Shown: positions 52,624 through 61,233 of the stretch, piece by piece
How the letters are laid out: each line of letters opens with the position of its first letter
How positions within the stretch are numbered: the first letter of the stretch is position 1
From: Flavobacteriales bacterium UBA5040
GTDB taxonomy: Bacteria > Bacteroidota > Bacteroidia > Flavobacteriales > Weeksellaceae
Length of the DNA stretch: 64,000 bases
NCBI GenBank assembly: GCA_002415135.1
Contig: DIBY01000021.1
Location: forward strand, 121,967-185,966
Direction: 5' to 3'
Made by a program: the position numbers and the translations under genes
The notes under the pieces: model-generated
The model's input: the letters and a program-made list of their open reading frames with translations, nothing else
Database searches by the model: none
Told to the model about the DNA's origin: nothing

Positions 52624-54273
52624 ATGGATTACTTTCTTACTTATTTAATTTACGTATTAATTCTATCGGTCATCATGGGAGTTTCTACGTGGAAGCTCTT
52701 CAAAAAAATGGGTTACAATCCGCTTTTTGCGTTTGTCCCTTTTTACAATTATTTTATTATCCTAAAGGAAAACAACCATTCCAAATGGTGGGCAATACTG
52801 TCTTATATTCCAATCATCGGACCGATAATGATGACGGTTTTCCATGTTTTTTTAATGAAACATTTCGGCAAGAGATCGTTGATGCAAACTTTGTTGACTA
52901 TTTTCCTCCCCTTTATTTATATGGCAGTGGTGAATTATTCCAAAGACACTGAAGTTGAAGTAGAGGAAGATCTATATTTAACAGACGAAGAAAAAGCGGC
53001 CAAAAGAAAAGATACTTTCGCTGGTTCTATTACTTTTGCAGTCGTTTTTGCCACAATCATTCACGTATTTTTCACGCAGCCATTTGGGATTCCAACAGGT
53101 TCGATGGAAAGAACATTATTAGTAGGAGATTTCTTATTTGTTAACAAATGGACTTACGGATTCAGAATGCCAATGAGACCAGTAGCCCTTCCTTTCTTAC
53201 AAGGAACCATAATGGATACTGGACAAAAAGGAAATCCTAAAGATGATCCAAAATCCTATGTTGATGCCATTAAACTTCCTTACACCCGAATTTTACAGTT
53301 AAAGAAACCGCAGAAAAACGACATCGTTGTTTTCAATTATCCTCAAGATTCCGTTCATACTGCGATCGACAGAAAAGATCCTTACGTAAAAAGATGTGTC
53401 GCTGTTGCCGGTGATGTTTTGGAGATGCGTGCTGGTCGACTTTTCGTCAACGGAAAACCAGAAGTCATTTTGGGCGACCAGCAGAAACAACATAAATATA
53501 TTGCAACTACCGGGAGTCAGTTGGATATTCCTGCCTTATATAAAATCTACGGCTTTTTGCCAGTTCAGGAAACGCAGACTCAAAATGGGTTCATCTATGA
53601 TTTCCAAGGATTGACCGATAAAACCGCTAAGGAAATTAGAGAACTTCCCCAAATTATTGAACTTAAAGAACATATCTGGGAAAAAGATTCTGCCGCGATT
53701 TCGTTTAAAGTGAATGGCGCCAGAGATGCCTACACCAAAAATATCGATACTACACAATCTATTTTTCCGGTTAACAAAAAATGGAATCAGGATTGGTACG
53801 GTCCTTTGCGAATTCCAAAGAAAGGTGATGTGGTTACTTTGAACCAGGAAACTTTGCCAGAATATCAGTGGATCATTTCTGAATATGAGCATCATCATTT
53901 AGAAAATAAAAACGGAAAGATCTTTATCGATGGCAAAGAAGCTACGCAATATACCATTCAGCAAGATTATTATATGATGATCGGTGACAACCGTGACGCT
54001 TCGTTGGATGCACGATTTTTCGGATTCGTACCAGAGGAAAATATTGTGGGATCACCTATGTTTACTTGGTTAAGTGTTGAAGGATTGTTCCCGGATAATG
54101 GCTCCACTTATCAGGCCGACAAGAAAGTGCGTTGGGACAGAATGTTTAAAGCAACCAATACTGGCGAATTACATAAAACCTCGTACTGGTGGATCGCCGC
54201 GATTATTCTGGTTCTGTTTTTCGGTTGGGATTTCATTATGAAATTATTTAGAAAGAAAGAGAAAGAAGATTAA
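52624..54273 (+). CDS. lepB: Signal peptidase I, long Bacteroidota form
   Basis: This 549-residue protein has an N-terminal DUF5684-like membrane part (residues 1-110, three helices), then a signal-anchor helix (TFAGSITFAVVFATIIHVFF), then the catalytic domain. The nucleophile is Ser160 in IPTGSMERTLLVGDFLFVN, and the general base Lys256 is in YVKRCVAVAGD. The last box GDNRDASLDARFFGFVPEENIVG appears near 455-480, after an insertion of about 190 residues. A C-terminal membrane helix (WWIAAIILVLFFGWDFIMKLF) closes it. It cleaves signal peptides on the periplasmic side. The N-terminal DUF5684 fusion and insertion are lineage-typical rather than defects. Confidence 0.93.
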   Translation: MDYFLTYLIYVLILSVIMGVSTWKLFKKMGYNPLFAFVPFYNYFIILKENNHSKWWAILSYIPIIGPIMMTVFHVFLMKHFGKRSLMQTLLTIFLPFIYMAVVNYSKDTEVEVEEDLYLTDEEKAAKRKDTFAGSITFAVVFATIIHVFFTQPFGIPTGSMERTLLVGDFLFVNKWTYGFRMPMRPVALPFLQGTIMDTGQKGNPKDDPKSYVDAIKLPYTRILQLKKPQKNDIVVFNYPQDSVHTAIDRKDPYVKRCVAVAGDVLEMRAGRLFVNGKPEVILGDQQKQHKYIATTGSQLDIPALYKIYGFLPVQETQTQNGFIYDFQGLTDKTAKEIRELPQIIELKEHIWEKDSAAISFKVNGARDAYTKNIDTTQSIFPVNKKWNQDWYGPLRIPKKGDVVTLNQETLPEYQWIISEYEHHHLENKNGKIFIDGKEATQYTIQQDYYMMIGDNRDASLDARFFGFVPEENIVGSPMFTWLSVEGLFPDNGSTYQADKKVRWDRMFKATNTGELHKTSYWWIAAIILVLFFGWDFIMKLFRKKEKED

Positions 54274-54306
54274 TGTTTTCAGGAGCTTGATTCAGCTTTC
54301 CACTTT

Positions 54307-54337
54307 ACCTGCCTGCCGGCAGGCAGGTCTTTTTTTC
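54307..54337 (+). terminator. Perfect 22-bp GC-rich palindrome with T tract after lepB
   Basis: A 22-bp perfect palindrome at 54307-54328, centred on CTGCCGGCAG, is followed by CTTTTTTT. It acts as terminator of the par-lepB operon. The GC content stands out strongly from the surrounding AT-rich DNA. Confidence 0.75.
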
Positions 54338-54475
54338 GTCGTTCCTCCTCAAAAAAGGATGCCGTTGCAATCGGGGCTAGGATTCAGGTTGCCCATAAAA
54401 ATAAGAGATAGTTGCTTCAGTTGATCCATCATCAAAGCTGTGCTGTTTATTATTTCAAAATAAAGTTTTATAAAA

Positions 54476-55087
54476 ATGCAGATTCTATTACCTATATTTT
54501 ATCTTCCGCCAATTTCATGGTTTGCCGTTTTTTTGCAGGATGATGCTGAAATCATTTTCGAACAGTACGAGAATTTTCCGAAGCAAACCTATCGCAATAG
54601 AACCAATATTTATGGAGCCAACGGTAAACTCTCTTTGATTATTCCAATGAACCACAATGGAACAAGATTGCTGAAAGAGATCCAAACTTCCACGCGGGAA
54701 AAATGGCAACACATCCACTGGAAATCGATAAAAACGGCTTATCAAACTTCTCCTTATTTTGAATATTACGAAGATGAGTTAGAAAAGATCTTTTCGTTTA
54801 AAACGGCGTCTCTGGTAGAATTCAATTTAAATGCTTTAAAGATCATTCAAAAATTACTGAAAACAGAAAAGGCATATTCTTTGAATAACGAGTTCTTCAA
54901 AGAACCTGAGTATCTCAATTACCGCGATCAATTATCCGCCAAAACAGAAACTAATTTTCAAATGGAAGAGTATTATCAGTCGTTTTCTGATAAATATGGC
55001 TATTTGAAAGACCTGTCCATAATTGATCTTCTCTGTAACAAAGGTCCAGAAGCTTTGACCTATATTAAGAATGTCAAAACAAAATAA
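54476..55087 (+). CDS. WbqC family protein
   Basis: This 203-residue soluble protein begins ILLPIFYLPPISWFAVFLQDDAEIIFEQYENFPKQTYRNRTNIYGANGKLSLIIPM, the typical WbqC opening. It continues REKWQHIHWKSIKTAYQTSPYFEYYEDELEKIF. WbqC proteins are found in polysaccharide loci and may carry out sugar-related transfers; the reaction is unknown. It lies 8 bp upstream of the S8 peptidase gene. There is no signal peptide. Confidence 0.88.
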   Translation: MQILLPIFYLPPISWFAVFLQDDAEIIFEQYENFPKQTYRNRTNIYGANGKLSLIIPMNHNGTRLLKEIQTSTREKWQHIHWKSIKTAYQTSPYFEYYEDELEKIFSFKTASLVEFNLNALKIIQKLLKTEKAYSLNNEFFKEPEYLNYRDQLSAKTETNFQMEEYYQSFSDKYGYLKDLSIIDLLCNKGPEALTYIKNVKTK

Positions 55088-55095
55088 AAATCAAT

Positions 55096-56820
55096 ATGAA
55101 TAAAATATTAATTGCAGCTTGTTTTATAACAGGCTTTGTTTCTTTCGCGCAAAAAGCAGAAACAGCTTTAGATCCTATGCAGGATAAAAATTTGATGACT
55201 TGGTATCATCAGGATTTTTCATCTACGAATGTTTACGGTGTCAATACTCAAAATGCTTATAAATATTTAGAATCGAAAGGTTTAAAAATTAAACCGGTAA
55301 TTGTTGGAGTTTTAGACAGTGGAGTAGATGTTGGCCATCCAGGACTCATCAAAAATATGTGGAAGAACGTCAACGAAGTTCCCAACAACGGAAAAGATGA
55401 TGATGGAAATGGCTACATTGATGATATCCACGGCTGGAATTTCAGTGGTGGAAAAAACGGTGATATCGACATCGACAATATGGAAGTAACTCGTGTTGTT
55501 AAAAAATACCAGTCCATTTTTGAAGGGCCGAATTCTACAGAGAATAAAGCCAAACAAGCTAAAATGCCTGAAGAATTTGTGATGTACATGAAGTCCAAAG
55601 AAATTTTCACTAAAAAAAGTGTCGAAGCAAAACAGAACTACGAGACTTATAAGAGAATTCAGGGAATGATTCCATCGATGATTGCAATGTTGGGTGGCCA
55701 AAATCTTACGCCCGAAGTAATTTCAGCGATAAAACCAACTACATCAGAACAGGCAATGGCAGCTTCTGTTTTGGGACAGATCAGCAGAGATCCTTCCGTT
55801 ATTGGAAAATCACCGGCCGAAGTTCAAAAGTTTTTGGAGGCACAAATGAAAGAAGCTTTGGATTACTATGAGCCACAGGCGACCAAACAATATAATTTGG
55901 ATTTCGACCCGAGAGCTTCTATTGTTGGTGATAATTATGATGATTATTCAGAAAAAAAATACGGTAATAATCATTACGAAGGTCCAGATGCACAGCATGG
56001 AACTCACGTTGCCGGAATTATCGCAGGTCTTCCGCAAGGAACTGAAGTGCAATATGGAGTAGGTTATAAAACTGCAAAAATAATGACTGTTCGCGCCGTT
56101 CCAAATGGTGACGAGAGAGATAAAGATATTGCAAATGCCATCAGATATGCGGTAGACAATGGAGCGAGAATTTTAAATATGAGTTTTGGGAAACCGGTTT
56201 CTCCAGGAAAAGATGTGGTTTGGGATGCTTTTAAATATGCAGAATCCAAAGGTGTTCTTTTAGTAAAAGCTGCTGGAAACGAAAATGAAAACATCGCAGA
56301 AAATGTTTATTTCCCAACTAATTATAAAAATGTAGAGGATGCAAAACCTCTTGTTAACAATATGATTGTTGTTGGTGCATCAACTAACGATAACGATTTT
56401 TTACGAGCGAGCTTTTCTAACTATAATCAGAAATTAGTAAACGTATTTGCGCCAGGCGATAAGATTTATTCTACTGTTCCAAAAGGAAAATACGAATATC
56501 TTCAGGGAACATCGATGGCTTCTCCGGTAGTTGCCGGTGCAGCTTCTGTTTTGTTAGCATACATGCCGAATTTGAGTCCATCTCAAATCATCGAAGCATT
56601 GGTGAAAACTTCTAATAAATCAACGGTGAATGCCATGATCAGTTCCAACACCAATAACAGATTCGATATGATTTCTGAAGCTGGCGGTGTGATTGATGTA
56701 AGAAAGGCGGCTGAATATGCCTATACGAATTTTTATAAAGATTCGAAGGTAAAGGCTTCCACATCAACAACAGTTAAGAAAAAAACGTACAAGAAAAAGC
56801 CTGTTTACAAAAAGAAATAG
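55096..56820 (+). CDS. Secreted S8 (subtilisin-like) serine protease
   Basis: This 574-residue protease has a signal peptide (MNKILIAACFITGFVSFAQ) and a complete catalytic triad: Asp74 (VIVGVLDSGVDVGHPG), His301 (DAQHGTHVAGIIAGLP) and Ser473 (LQGTSMASPVVAGAASVLL). The oxyanion Asn is in LVKAAGNENE. Between Asp74 and His301 lies an unusually long insertion of about 200 residues with coiled-coil-like Lys/Glu/Gln content. The C-terminus ends in a strongly basic tail (KKKTYKKKPVYKKK). No type IX secretion C-terminal domain is seen, so it is probably periplasmic. Co-transcribed with the WbqC gene; terminator after the stop. Confidence 0.92.
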   Translation: MNKILIAACFITGFVSFAQKAETALDPMQDKNLMTWYHQDFSSTNVYGVNTQNAYKYLESKGLKIKPVIVGVLDSGVDVGHPGLIKNMWKNVNEVPNNGKDDDGNGYIDDIHGWNFSGGKNGDIDIDNMEVTRVVKKYQSIFEGPNSTENKAKQAKMPEEFVMYMKSKEIFTKKSVEAKQNYETYKRIQGMIPSMIAMLGGQNLTPEVISAIKPTTSEQAMAASVLGQISRDPSVIGKSPAEVQKFLEAQMKEALDYYEPQATKQYNLDFDPRASIVGDNYDDYSEKKYGNNHYEGPDAQHGTHVAGIIAGLPQGTEVQYGVGYKTAKIMTVRAVPNGDERDKDIANAIRYAVDNGARILNMSFGKPVSPGKDVVWDAFKYAESKGVLLVKAAGNENENIAENVYFPTNYKNVEDAKPLVNNMIVVGASTNDNDFLRASFSNYNQKLVNVFAPGDKIYSTVPKGKYEYLQGTSMASPVVAGAASVLLAYMPNLSPSQIIEALVKTSNKSTVNAMISSNTNNRFDMISEAGGVIDVRKAAEYAYTNFYKDSKVKASTSTTVKKKTYKKKPVYKKK

Positions 56821-56831
56821 ACTTTAAATTA

Positions 56832-56857
56832 AAACCCGATTGCTCGGGTTTTTTTTT
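56832..56857 (+). terminator. Rho-independent terminator after the protease gene
   Basis: AAACCCGA pairs with TCGGGTTT around a 4-base loop, followed by a run of T, 11 bases after the stop. Confidence 0.85.
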
Positions 56858-56913
56858 ATTTTGGTCCGAATGGCATGGTTTTTTGTACAGTAAGAATAAT
56901 TAATTATACTACT

Positions 56914-57393
56914 ATGAAAAATTTATTATTAGCAGGAATAGTTGGAGCAGCATTAACTGTTTCATGTTCTACAGCCAAAACAGCGCAGTCTAACCGTGCA
57001 GAATTTTTGAAATTAAAAGGCGACTGGCAAATTACCAGTGTTAATTATGACAATAATTATAAAGTGAAGCCATTTGATGAAAATGCAGATGCTCAATGTT
57101 TCGTTGGAAGTCAGTGGAGATTAATTCCCAATAACTGGACCGGATCTTATACTATCAATGGTGGTGGCGATTGTCCAAGTGTAATTCAACCAATCAAATT
57201 CGAAGTATCAAATGGAAATGAATTTAAATTCAAGAAATTGATGGAAGGTTCAAAAGCGAAAGCAGTAACTGCTGGTTATTCTCTTAATTTAGTGAGTCAA
57301 ACGGCAGATGGATTCAGTTTAGAACAAAACATTCCTTCAGGTGGGGAAAATGTAAGAGTTGTTTACAACTTCGAAAGAACAGGAATGAAATAA
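56914..57393 (+). CDS. Small lipocalin-like lipoprotein
   Basis: This 159-residue lipoprotein has the signal MKNLLLAGIVGAALTVSCSTAK (lipobox LTVSC). The mature part has alternating beta strands with a GDWQITSVNY start and a closing YNFERTG, like the short bacterial lipocalin-like beta-barrels common in Bacteroidota. There is a pair of cysteines (DAQCF, GGDCPS) that may form a disulfide. Start chosen at 56914, where the signal peptide begins, not the upstream in-frame codon. The OmpA-type lipoprotein gene follows after 33 bp. Function unknown. Confidence 0.75.
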   Translation: MKNLLLAGIVGAALTVSCSTAKTAQSNRAEFLKLKGDWQITSVNYDNNYKVKPFDENADAQCFVGSQWRLIPNNWTGSYTINGGGDCPSVIQPIKFEVSNGNEFKFKKLMEGSKAKAVTAGYSLNLVSQTADGFSLEQNIPSGGENVRVVYNFERTGMK

Positions 57394-57426
57394 TACTATT
57401 AAAATTAAAATATTAAATAAAAAATT

Positions 57427-58122
57427 ATGAAAATTTTTAACAAAACAAATATCGCAGCTTTGTTTATCTCAGCATCAATGTTGACAATGACAAGTTGTGA
57501 AGCTGTAAAAAACTCAAACAATCAACAAAAAGGAACTGTAATCGGAACTGCTGCAGGAGCAATTTTAGGTGGTGTCCTTGGAAATAATTTAGGAAAAGGT
57601 AAAAACGCGCCTTTAGGAGCAGTCCTAGGTGGTGTAGTTGGTGGAGTTGCTGGTAACGTTATCGGTAACAAAATGGATAAGCAGGCTAAAGCGATTAAAG
57701 AAACTTTGCCAGGTGCAGAAGTTGAAAGAGTAGGTGAAGGTATTAAGGTAACGATGAAAGAAAACATGGTTAACTTCGGTTTTGACTCTTCAGATTTAAC
57801 TGCTGGTGCAAAAGCAAATCTTGATAAACTGGCTCAAGTTCTAGTAGACAATGTAGACACGAATATTAATATTTATGGCTACACAGATAGTAAAGGAACT
57901 GATTCTTACAACCTTTCACTTTCTGATAGAAGAGCTGCAGCTGTGAAAAGCTACCTTGCATCGAAAGGGGTCTCTTCAATGAGAATGAATACAATGGGAA
58001 TGGGTGAAGCTTCTCCTATTGCATCAAACAGTACCGATGCAGGTAGAGCAGAAAACAGAAGAGTAGAATTTGCAATTACTGCAAATGAAGATATGATTAA
58101 TGATGCAAAAACAGCTCAATAA
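57427..58122 (+). CDS. OmpA family lipoprotein with glycine zipper
   Basis: This 231-residue protein has a lipoprotein signal (ALFISASMLTMTSCEAV) and a glycine-zipper segment at about 37-80 (GTAAGAILGGVLGNNLGKGKNAPLGAVLGGVVGGVAGNVIG). An OmpA peptidoglycan-binding domain follows (NFGFDSSDLTAGAKANLDKLAQVLVDN, YGYTDSKGTDSYNLSLSDRRAAAVKSYLASKGV, STDAGRAENRRVEFAI). It tethers the outer membrane to the wall. Length matches the YiaD-type group. It is in tandem with the small lipoprotein gene and followed by a terminator. Confidence 0.9.
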   Translation: MKIFNKTNIAALFISASMLTMTSCEAVKNSNNQQKGTVIGTAAGAILGGVLGNNLGKGKNAPLGAVLGGVVGGVAGNVIGNKMDKQAKAIKETLPGAEVERVGEGIKVTMKENMVNFGFDSSDLTAGAKANLDKLAQVLVDNVDTNINIYGYTDSKGTDSYNLSLSDRRAAAVKSYLASKGVSSMRMNTMGMGEASPIASNSTDAGRAENRRVEFAITANEDMINDAKTAQ

Positions 58123-58147
58123 ATCAATATAAATATACTGATATAAG

Positions 58148-58170
58148 ATCCGCTTCGGCGGATTTTTTTT
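58148..58170 (+). terminator. Rho-independent terminator after the OmpA-type gene
   Basis: ATCCGC and GCGGAT close a TTCG tetraloop and run into eight T. Confidence 0.85.
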
Positions 58171-58209
58171 ATTTAAAATTCACTAATTTTACCGTTGAAT
58201 TTTATATGA

Positions 58210-59097
58210 ATGATGAAATATTTAAAACTGCTTCGCGTAGAGCAGTGGGTTAAGAATCTCTTTGTTTTTTTACCACTGTTTTTTTCGGGAAATATTACCC
58301 ATTTTGACTTATTACTAAAAAGCGTTTTTGCTTTTATTGTATTCTCCCTCGTCGCAAGTAGTATTTATATTATCAATGATTATTCAGATATTGAGTCCGA
58401 TCGGAAACATCCTGAAAAAAAGAACCGTCCCCTTGCAAGTGGTGTAATTTCTAAAGGAACTGCGAAGATTATTTTAATTATTCTCCTGGCTTTAATTGGT
58501 GTTGCAGTATTTTTTGCTAAAGATTTTTTACTTGATAATTTGTGGAAATTTGGAACGATCGTAGGCTTTTATTTCGTCATGAATTTAGCGTACACTTTCA
58601 AATTAAAACATGTCGCGATTGTAGATGTGATGATCATTTCTATTGGGTTCGTTCTTCGTGTTTTAGCAGGAGGTTACGCCACTGGAATTTTAATTTCACA
58701 ATGGGCGATCTTACTAACCTTCGTTTTAGCATTGGTTTTAGCAATAGGTAAAAGAAGAGGAGAATTGATTAACGCTCAAATTTCGGGTCGTACAAGAAAA
58801 TCATTAGATGGCTATAATGTACAGTTTGCTGACATCGCACTTTCAATCAGTTGTGCTCTGGCAATTGTGTGTTATTTAATGTTTACATTGTCGCCAGAAG
58901 TTCAGCAGCGATTTCATCCTCGCGTTTTTTATACCGTTATCTTTGTTGTTTTTGCTTTTTTACGCTATTTGCAACAGACTTTGGTTTATAACAAAACCGA
59001 ATCTCCTACCAAAATTATTTATAAGGACAGATACATTCAGGTGACGTTAGTGCTTTGGTTGGCTGCGTTTTTATTACAAATTTATTTTAAGAAATGA
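58210..59097 (+). CDS. UbiA-family polyprenyl-phosphate phosphoribosyltransferase (DPPR synthase-like)
   Basis: This 295-residue membrane protein of about 8 helices has the UbiA Asp-rich motif IINDYSDIESDRKHPEKKNRPLASG (near residue 55-80) and the second YTFKLKHVAIVDVMIISIGFVLRVLAGG near 125-155. The start LLRVEQWVKNLFVFLPLFFSG matches decaprenyl-phosphate phosphoribosyltransferases (mycobacterial Rv3806c type), which use PRPP and polyprenyl phosphate. The next three genes encode DprE1-, DprE2- and HAD-like proteins, so this should be the first step of a polyprenyl-phosphate-arabinose pathway. The stop overlaps the dprE1-like ATG by 4 bp. The start may be the second Met at 58213. Confidence 0.9.
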   Translation: MMKYLKLLRVEQWVKNLFVFLPLFFSGNITHFDLLLKSVFAFIVFSLVASSIYIINDYSDIESDRKHPEKKNRPLASGVISKGTAKIILIILLALIGVAVFFAKDFLLDNLWKFGTIVGFYFVMNLAYTFKLKHVAIVDVMIISIGFVLRVLAGGYATGILISQWAILLTFVLALVLAIGKRRGELINAQISGRTRKSLDGYNVQFADIALSISCALAIVCYLMFTLSPEVQQRFHPRVFYTVIFVVFAFLRYLQQTLVYNKTESPTKIIYKDRYIQVTLVLWLAAFLLQIYFKK

Positions 59098-60407
59098 AAC
59101 CAGATTATAAACAGACGGTAACGAATTGGGGAAATTTTCCGGTGGTGGAAAAAGAAATGAAGTCCGAAGACTCGTCTGCAAAAATACAGGAATACATTCG
59201 CAATAACCACGATATCATTGCCAGAGGAAACGGCAGATGTTACGGTGATGCAGCTCTTTCCGAAAATATATTTTCGACCAAAAGACTTAATAAGTTTATC
59301 AGTTTCGATCGATTGAATGGAATAATTGAATGTGAATCTGGTGTTTTGCTTTCTGATGTTTTGGAAGTAATCGTTCCTCAAGGTTACTTTCTTTTTGTAA
59401 CTCCAGGTACTAAATTTATTACGGTTGGTGGTGCGATCGCTTCTGATGTTCATGGTAAAAATCATCACGCTGAAGGTTGTTTTTCAGAGTACGTTATTGA
59501 ATTTTCTTTAATGAATGAAAAAGGAGAGATCCTGACCTGTTCAAAAACTGAAAACGCGGACAAGTTCTGGTCAACAATAGGTGGAATGGGCTTAACCGGA
59601 ATTGTTCTTTCGGCTAAATTCAAATTAAAAAATATTGAAAGCTCTTATATTCGTCAGGAAAGCATCAAAGCTGAAAACTTAGATGAGATTTTTAAATTAT
59701 TTGACGAAAGTGAATCCTGGACTTATAATGTTGCGTGGATCGATTGTCTTCAGAAAGATAAAAATTTAGGAAGAAGCGTTATGATGCGAGGCGAACATGC
59801 TTTTAAGCATGAATTACCAAAAAAATTACAGGATAATCCACTGCTGGTCAAGAAAAACACCAGTCCGTCGATTCCTTTCTATTTTCCAAATTTTGTGCTG
59901 AATAATTTAACCGTTAAATTATTCAACTTTTTGTATTACAGTAAGCAGACTAAAAAGGAAGTTAAAACCTTTGTTCATTATGAATCATTTTTTTATCCAT
60001 TAGATATTGTAAATGATTGGAACAGAATCTATGGTAAAAGTGGTTTTATTCAATATCAAATGGTGATTCCAAAGGAAAAAGGCAAAGAAGGAATGAAAAG
60101 AATTCTGGAGACCATTGCCAAGAGTGGAAACGGATCTTTTCTTGCGGTTTTAAAATTGTTCGGCAAAGACAATCCCGAAGCATACAACTCCTTCCCGATG
60201 GAAGGTTATACGTTGGCATTGGATTTTAAAGTCAATAAGAAGCTGAAAAAGTTAGTGGCTCAACTTGACGATATCGTAGAAGAATTTGGCGGCAGAATTT
60301 ATTTAACCAAAGATTCGATGAGTAAATCATCATTAACGAATTATCTGCAAAATGTTCAAAACCCGAAATTTATTTCACTGCAGCAAAAGAGAGTTCAAAA
60401 TAATTAA
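59094..60407 (+). CDS. dprE1: DprE1-like FAD-dependent polyprenyl-phosphoribose oxidase
   Basis: This 437-residue oxidoreductase has an FAD-binding PCMH-type domain (residues about 35-200: DIIARGNGRCYGDAALSEN, FVTPGTKFITVGGAIASDVHGKNHHAEGCF, FWSTIGGMGLTGIVLSAKF). These segments resemble mycobacterial DprE1 closely, including HGKNHH at 120-125. A C-terminal part follows (GYTLALDFKVNKKLKKLVAQLDDIVEEFGGRIYLTKDS). DprE1 oxidises the 2'-hydroxyl of polyprenyl-phosphoryl-ribose; DprE2 then reduces it to the arabinose. It overlaps the UbiA gene by 4 bp. No membrane helix. Confidence 0.92.
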   Translation: MKPDYKQTVTNWGNFPVVEKEMKSEDSSAKIQEYIRNNHDIIARGNGRCYGDAALSENIFSTKRLNKFISFDRLNGIIECESGVLLSDVLEVIVPQGYFLFVTPGTKFITVGGAIASDVHGKNHHAEGCFSEYVIEFSLMNEKGEILTCSKTENADKFWSTIGGMGLTGIVLSAKFKLKNIESSYIRQESIKAENLDEIFKLFDESESWTYNVAWIDCLQKDKNLGRSVMMRGEHAFKHELPKKLQDNPLLVKKNTSPSIPFYFPNFVLNNLTVKLFNFLYYSKQTKKEVKTFVHYESFFYPLDIVNDWNRIYGKSGFIQYQMVIPKEKGKEGMKRILETIAKSGNGSFLAVLKLFGKDNPEAYNSFPMEGYTLALDFKVNKKLKKLVAQLDDIVEEFGGRIYLTKDSMSKSSLTNYLQNVQNPKFISLQQKRVQNN

Positions 60408-60448
60408 TCTTCTTGAGATAATCCCATTCAGAAATTATACCATAAATT

Positions 60449-61174
60449 ATGATCGTTTTAGGAAGCAATTCAGAAGTTGCACAGGCATTTGTTGAGAAGA
60501 CTTTAAATGCTGGTGATAAATTTTCAAAAATATATTTGTTCACTTCTAATAAAGAGACCACAGAAAAATTTGCGAAACATTTGGAGGTGAAATTTGTTCA
60601 GCAATCAGAGATCATCGAACTTGATTTATTGAAGCCAATCGACTACACCACTTTTGATGAAATAGATTCTGAACTCCTTTTTTGCGCCACGGGATATCTT
60701 GGTGAAGGGACCGAAGAAGGACTGTATGATAATAAAAATACGGAGAAAATCATCGATGTTAATTATGGAAAATTAGTTCCTGTTCTTAATTTTTTCGCCA
60801 ATAAAATGGAGCGACAAAGATCTGGGACGATGATCGTTCTTTCGTCTGTTGCAGGAGAACGTGGACGTCAAAGCAATTTTATTTATGGAAGTGCAAAAGC
60901 GGGTTTAACAGCTTATCTAAGTGGATTAAGAAATTATCTGTTCAGTAAAAAAGTTCATGTGCTCACTGTCAAACCTGGATTTATGGAAACTAAAATGACA
61001 GAAGGTTTACCACTCAATCCTAAATTAACAGCAAGCCCAAAACAAGCTGCTGAAGGAATATATAAAGCGTATAAAAGTAAGAAAAACGTAGTTTATGTTC
61101 TACCAATCTGGAGCGTCATAATGTTGATTATCAGAAATATCCCTGAATTTATTTTTAAAAAATTAAAACTTTAA
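60449..61174 (+). CDS. dprE2: DprE2-like SDR reductase
   Basis: This 241-residue short-chain reductase has the N-terminal MIVLGSNSEVAQAFVEK and the catalytic set SSVAGERGRQSNFIYGSAKAGLTAYLSGLRNYL, with Ser132-133, Tyr146 and Lys150. A VLTVKPGFMETKMTEG segment follows. The SSVAGERxRxSNFxYGSxKAG pattern is that of DprE2. It would reduce the 2-keto intermediate from DprE1 to polyprenyl-phosphoryl-arabinose with NADH. A C-terminal hydrophobic helix (VYVLPIWSVIMLIIRNIPEFIF) may hold it at the membrane. It lies 41 bp after dprE1. Confidence 0.9.
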   Translation: MIVLGSNSEVAQAFVEKTLNAGDKFSKIYLFTSNKETTEKFAKHLEVKFVQQSEIIELDLLKPIDYTTFDEIDSELLFCATGYLGEGTEEGLYDNKNTEKIIDVNYGKLVPVLNFFANKMERQRSGTMIVLSSVAGERGRQSNFIYGSAKAGLTAYLSGLRNYLFSKKVHVLTVKPGFMETKMTEGLPLNPKLTASPKQAAEGIYKAYKSKKNVVYVLPIWSVIMLIIRNIPEFIFKKLKL

Positions 61175-61233
61175 TACTTTACATTTTAATTTGTAGTTTA
61201 CCGAGAATAAGTTAAAATTGAATTTTTACGAAG

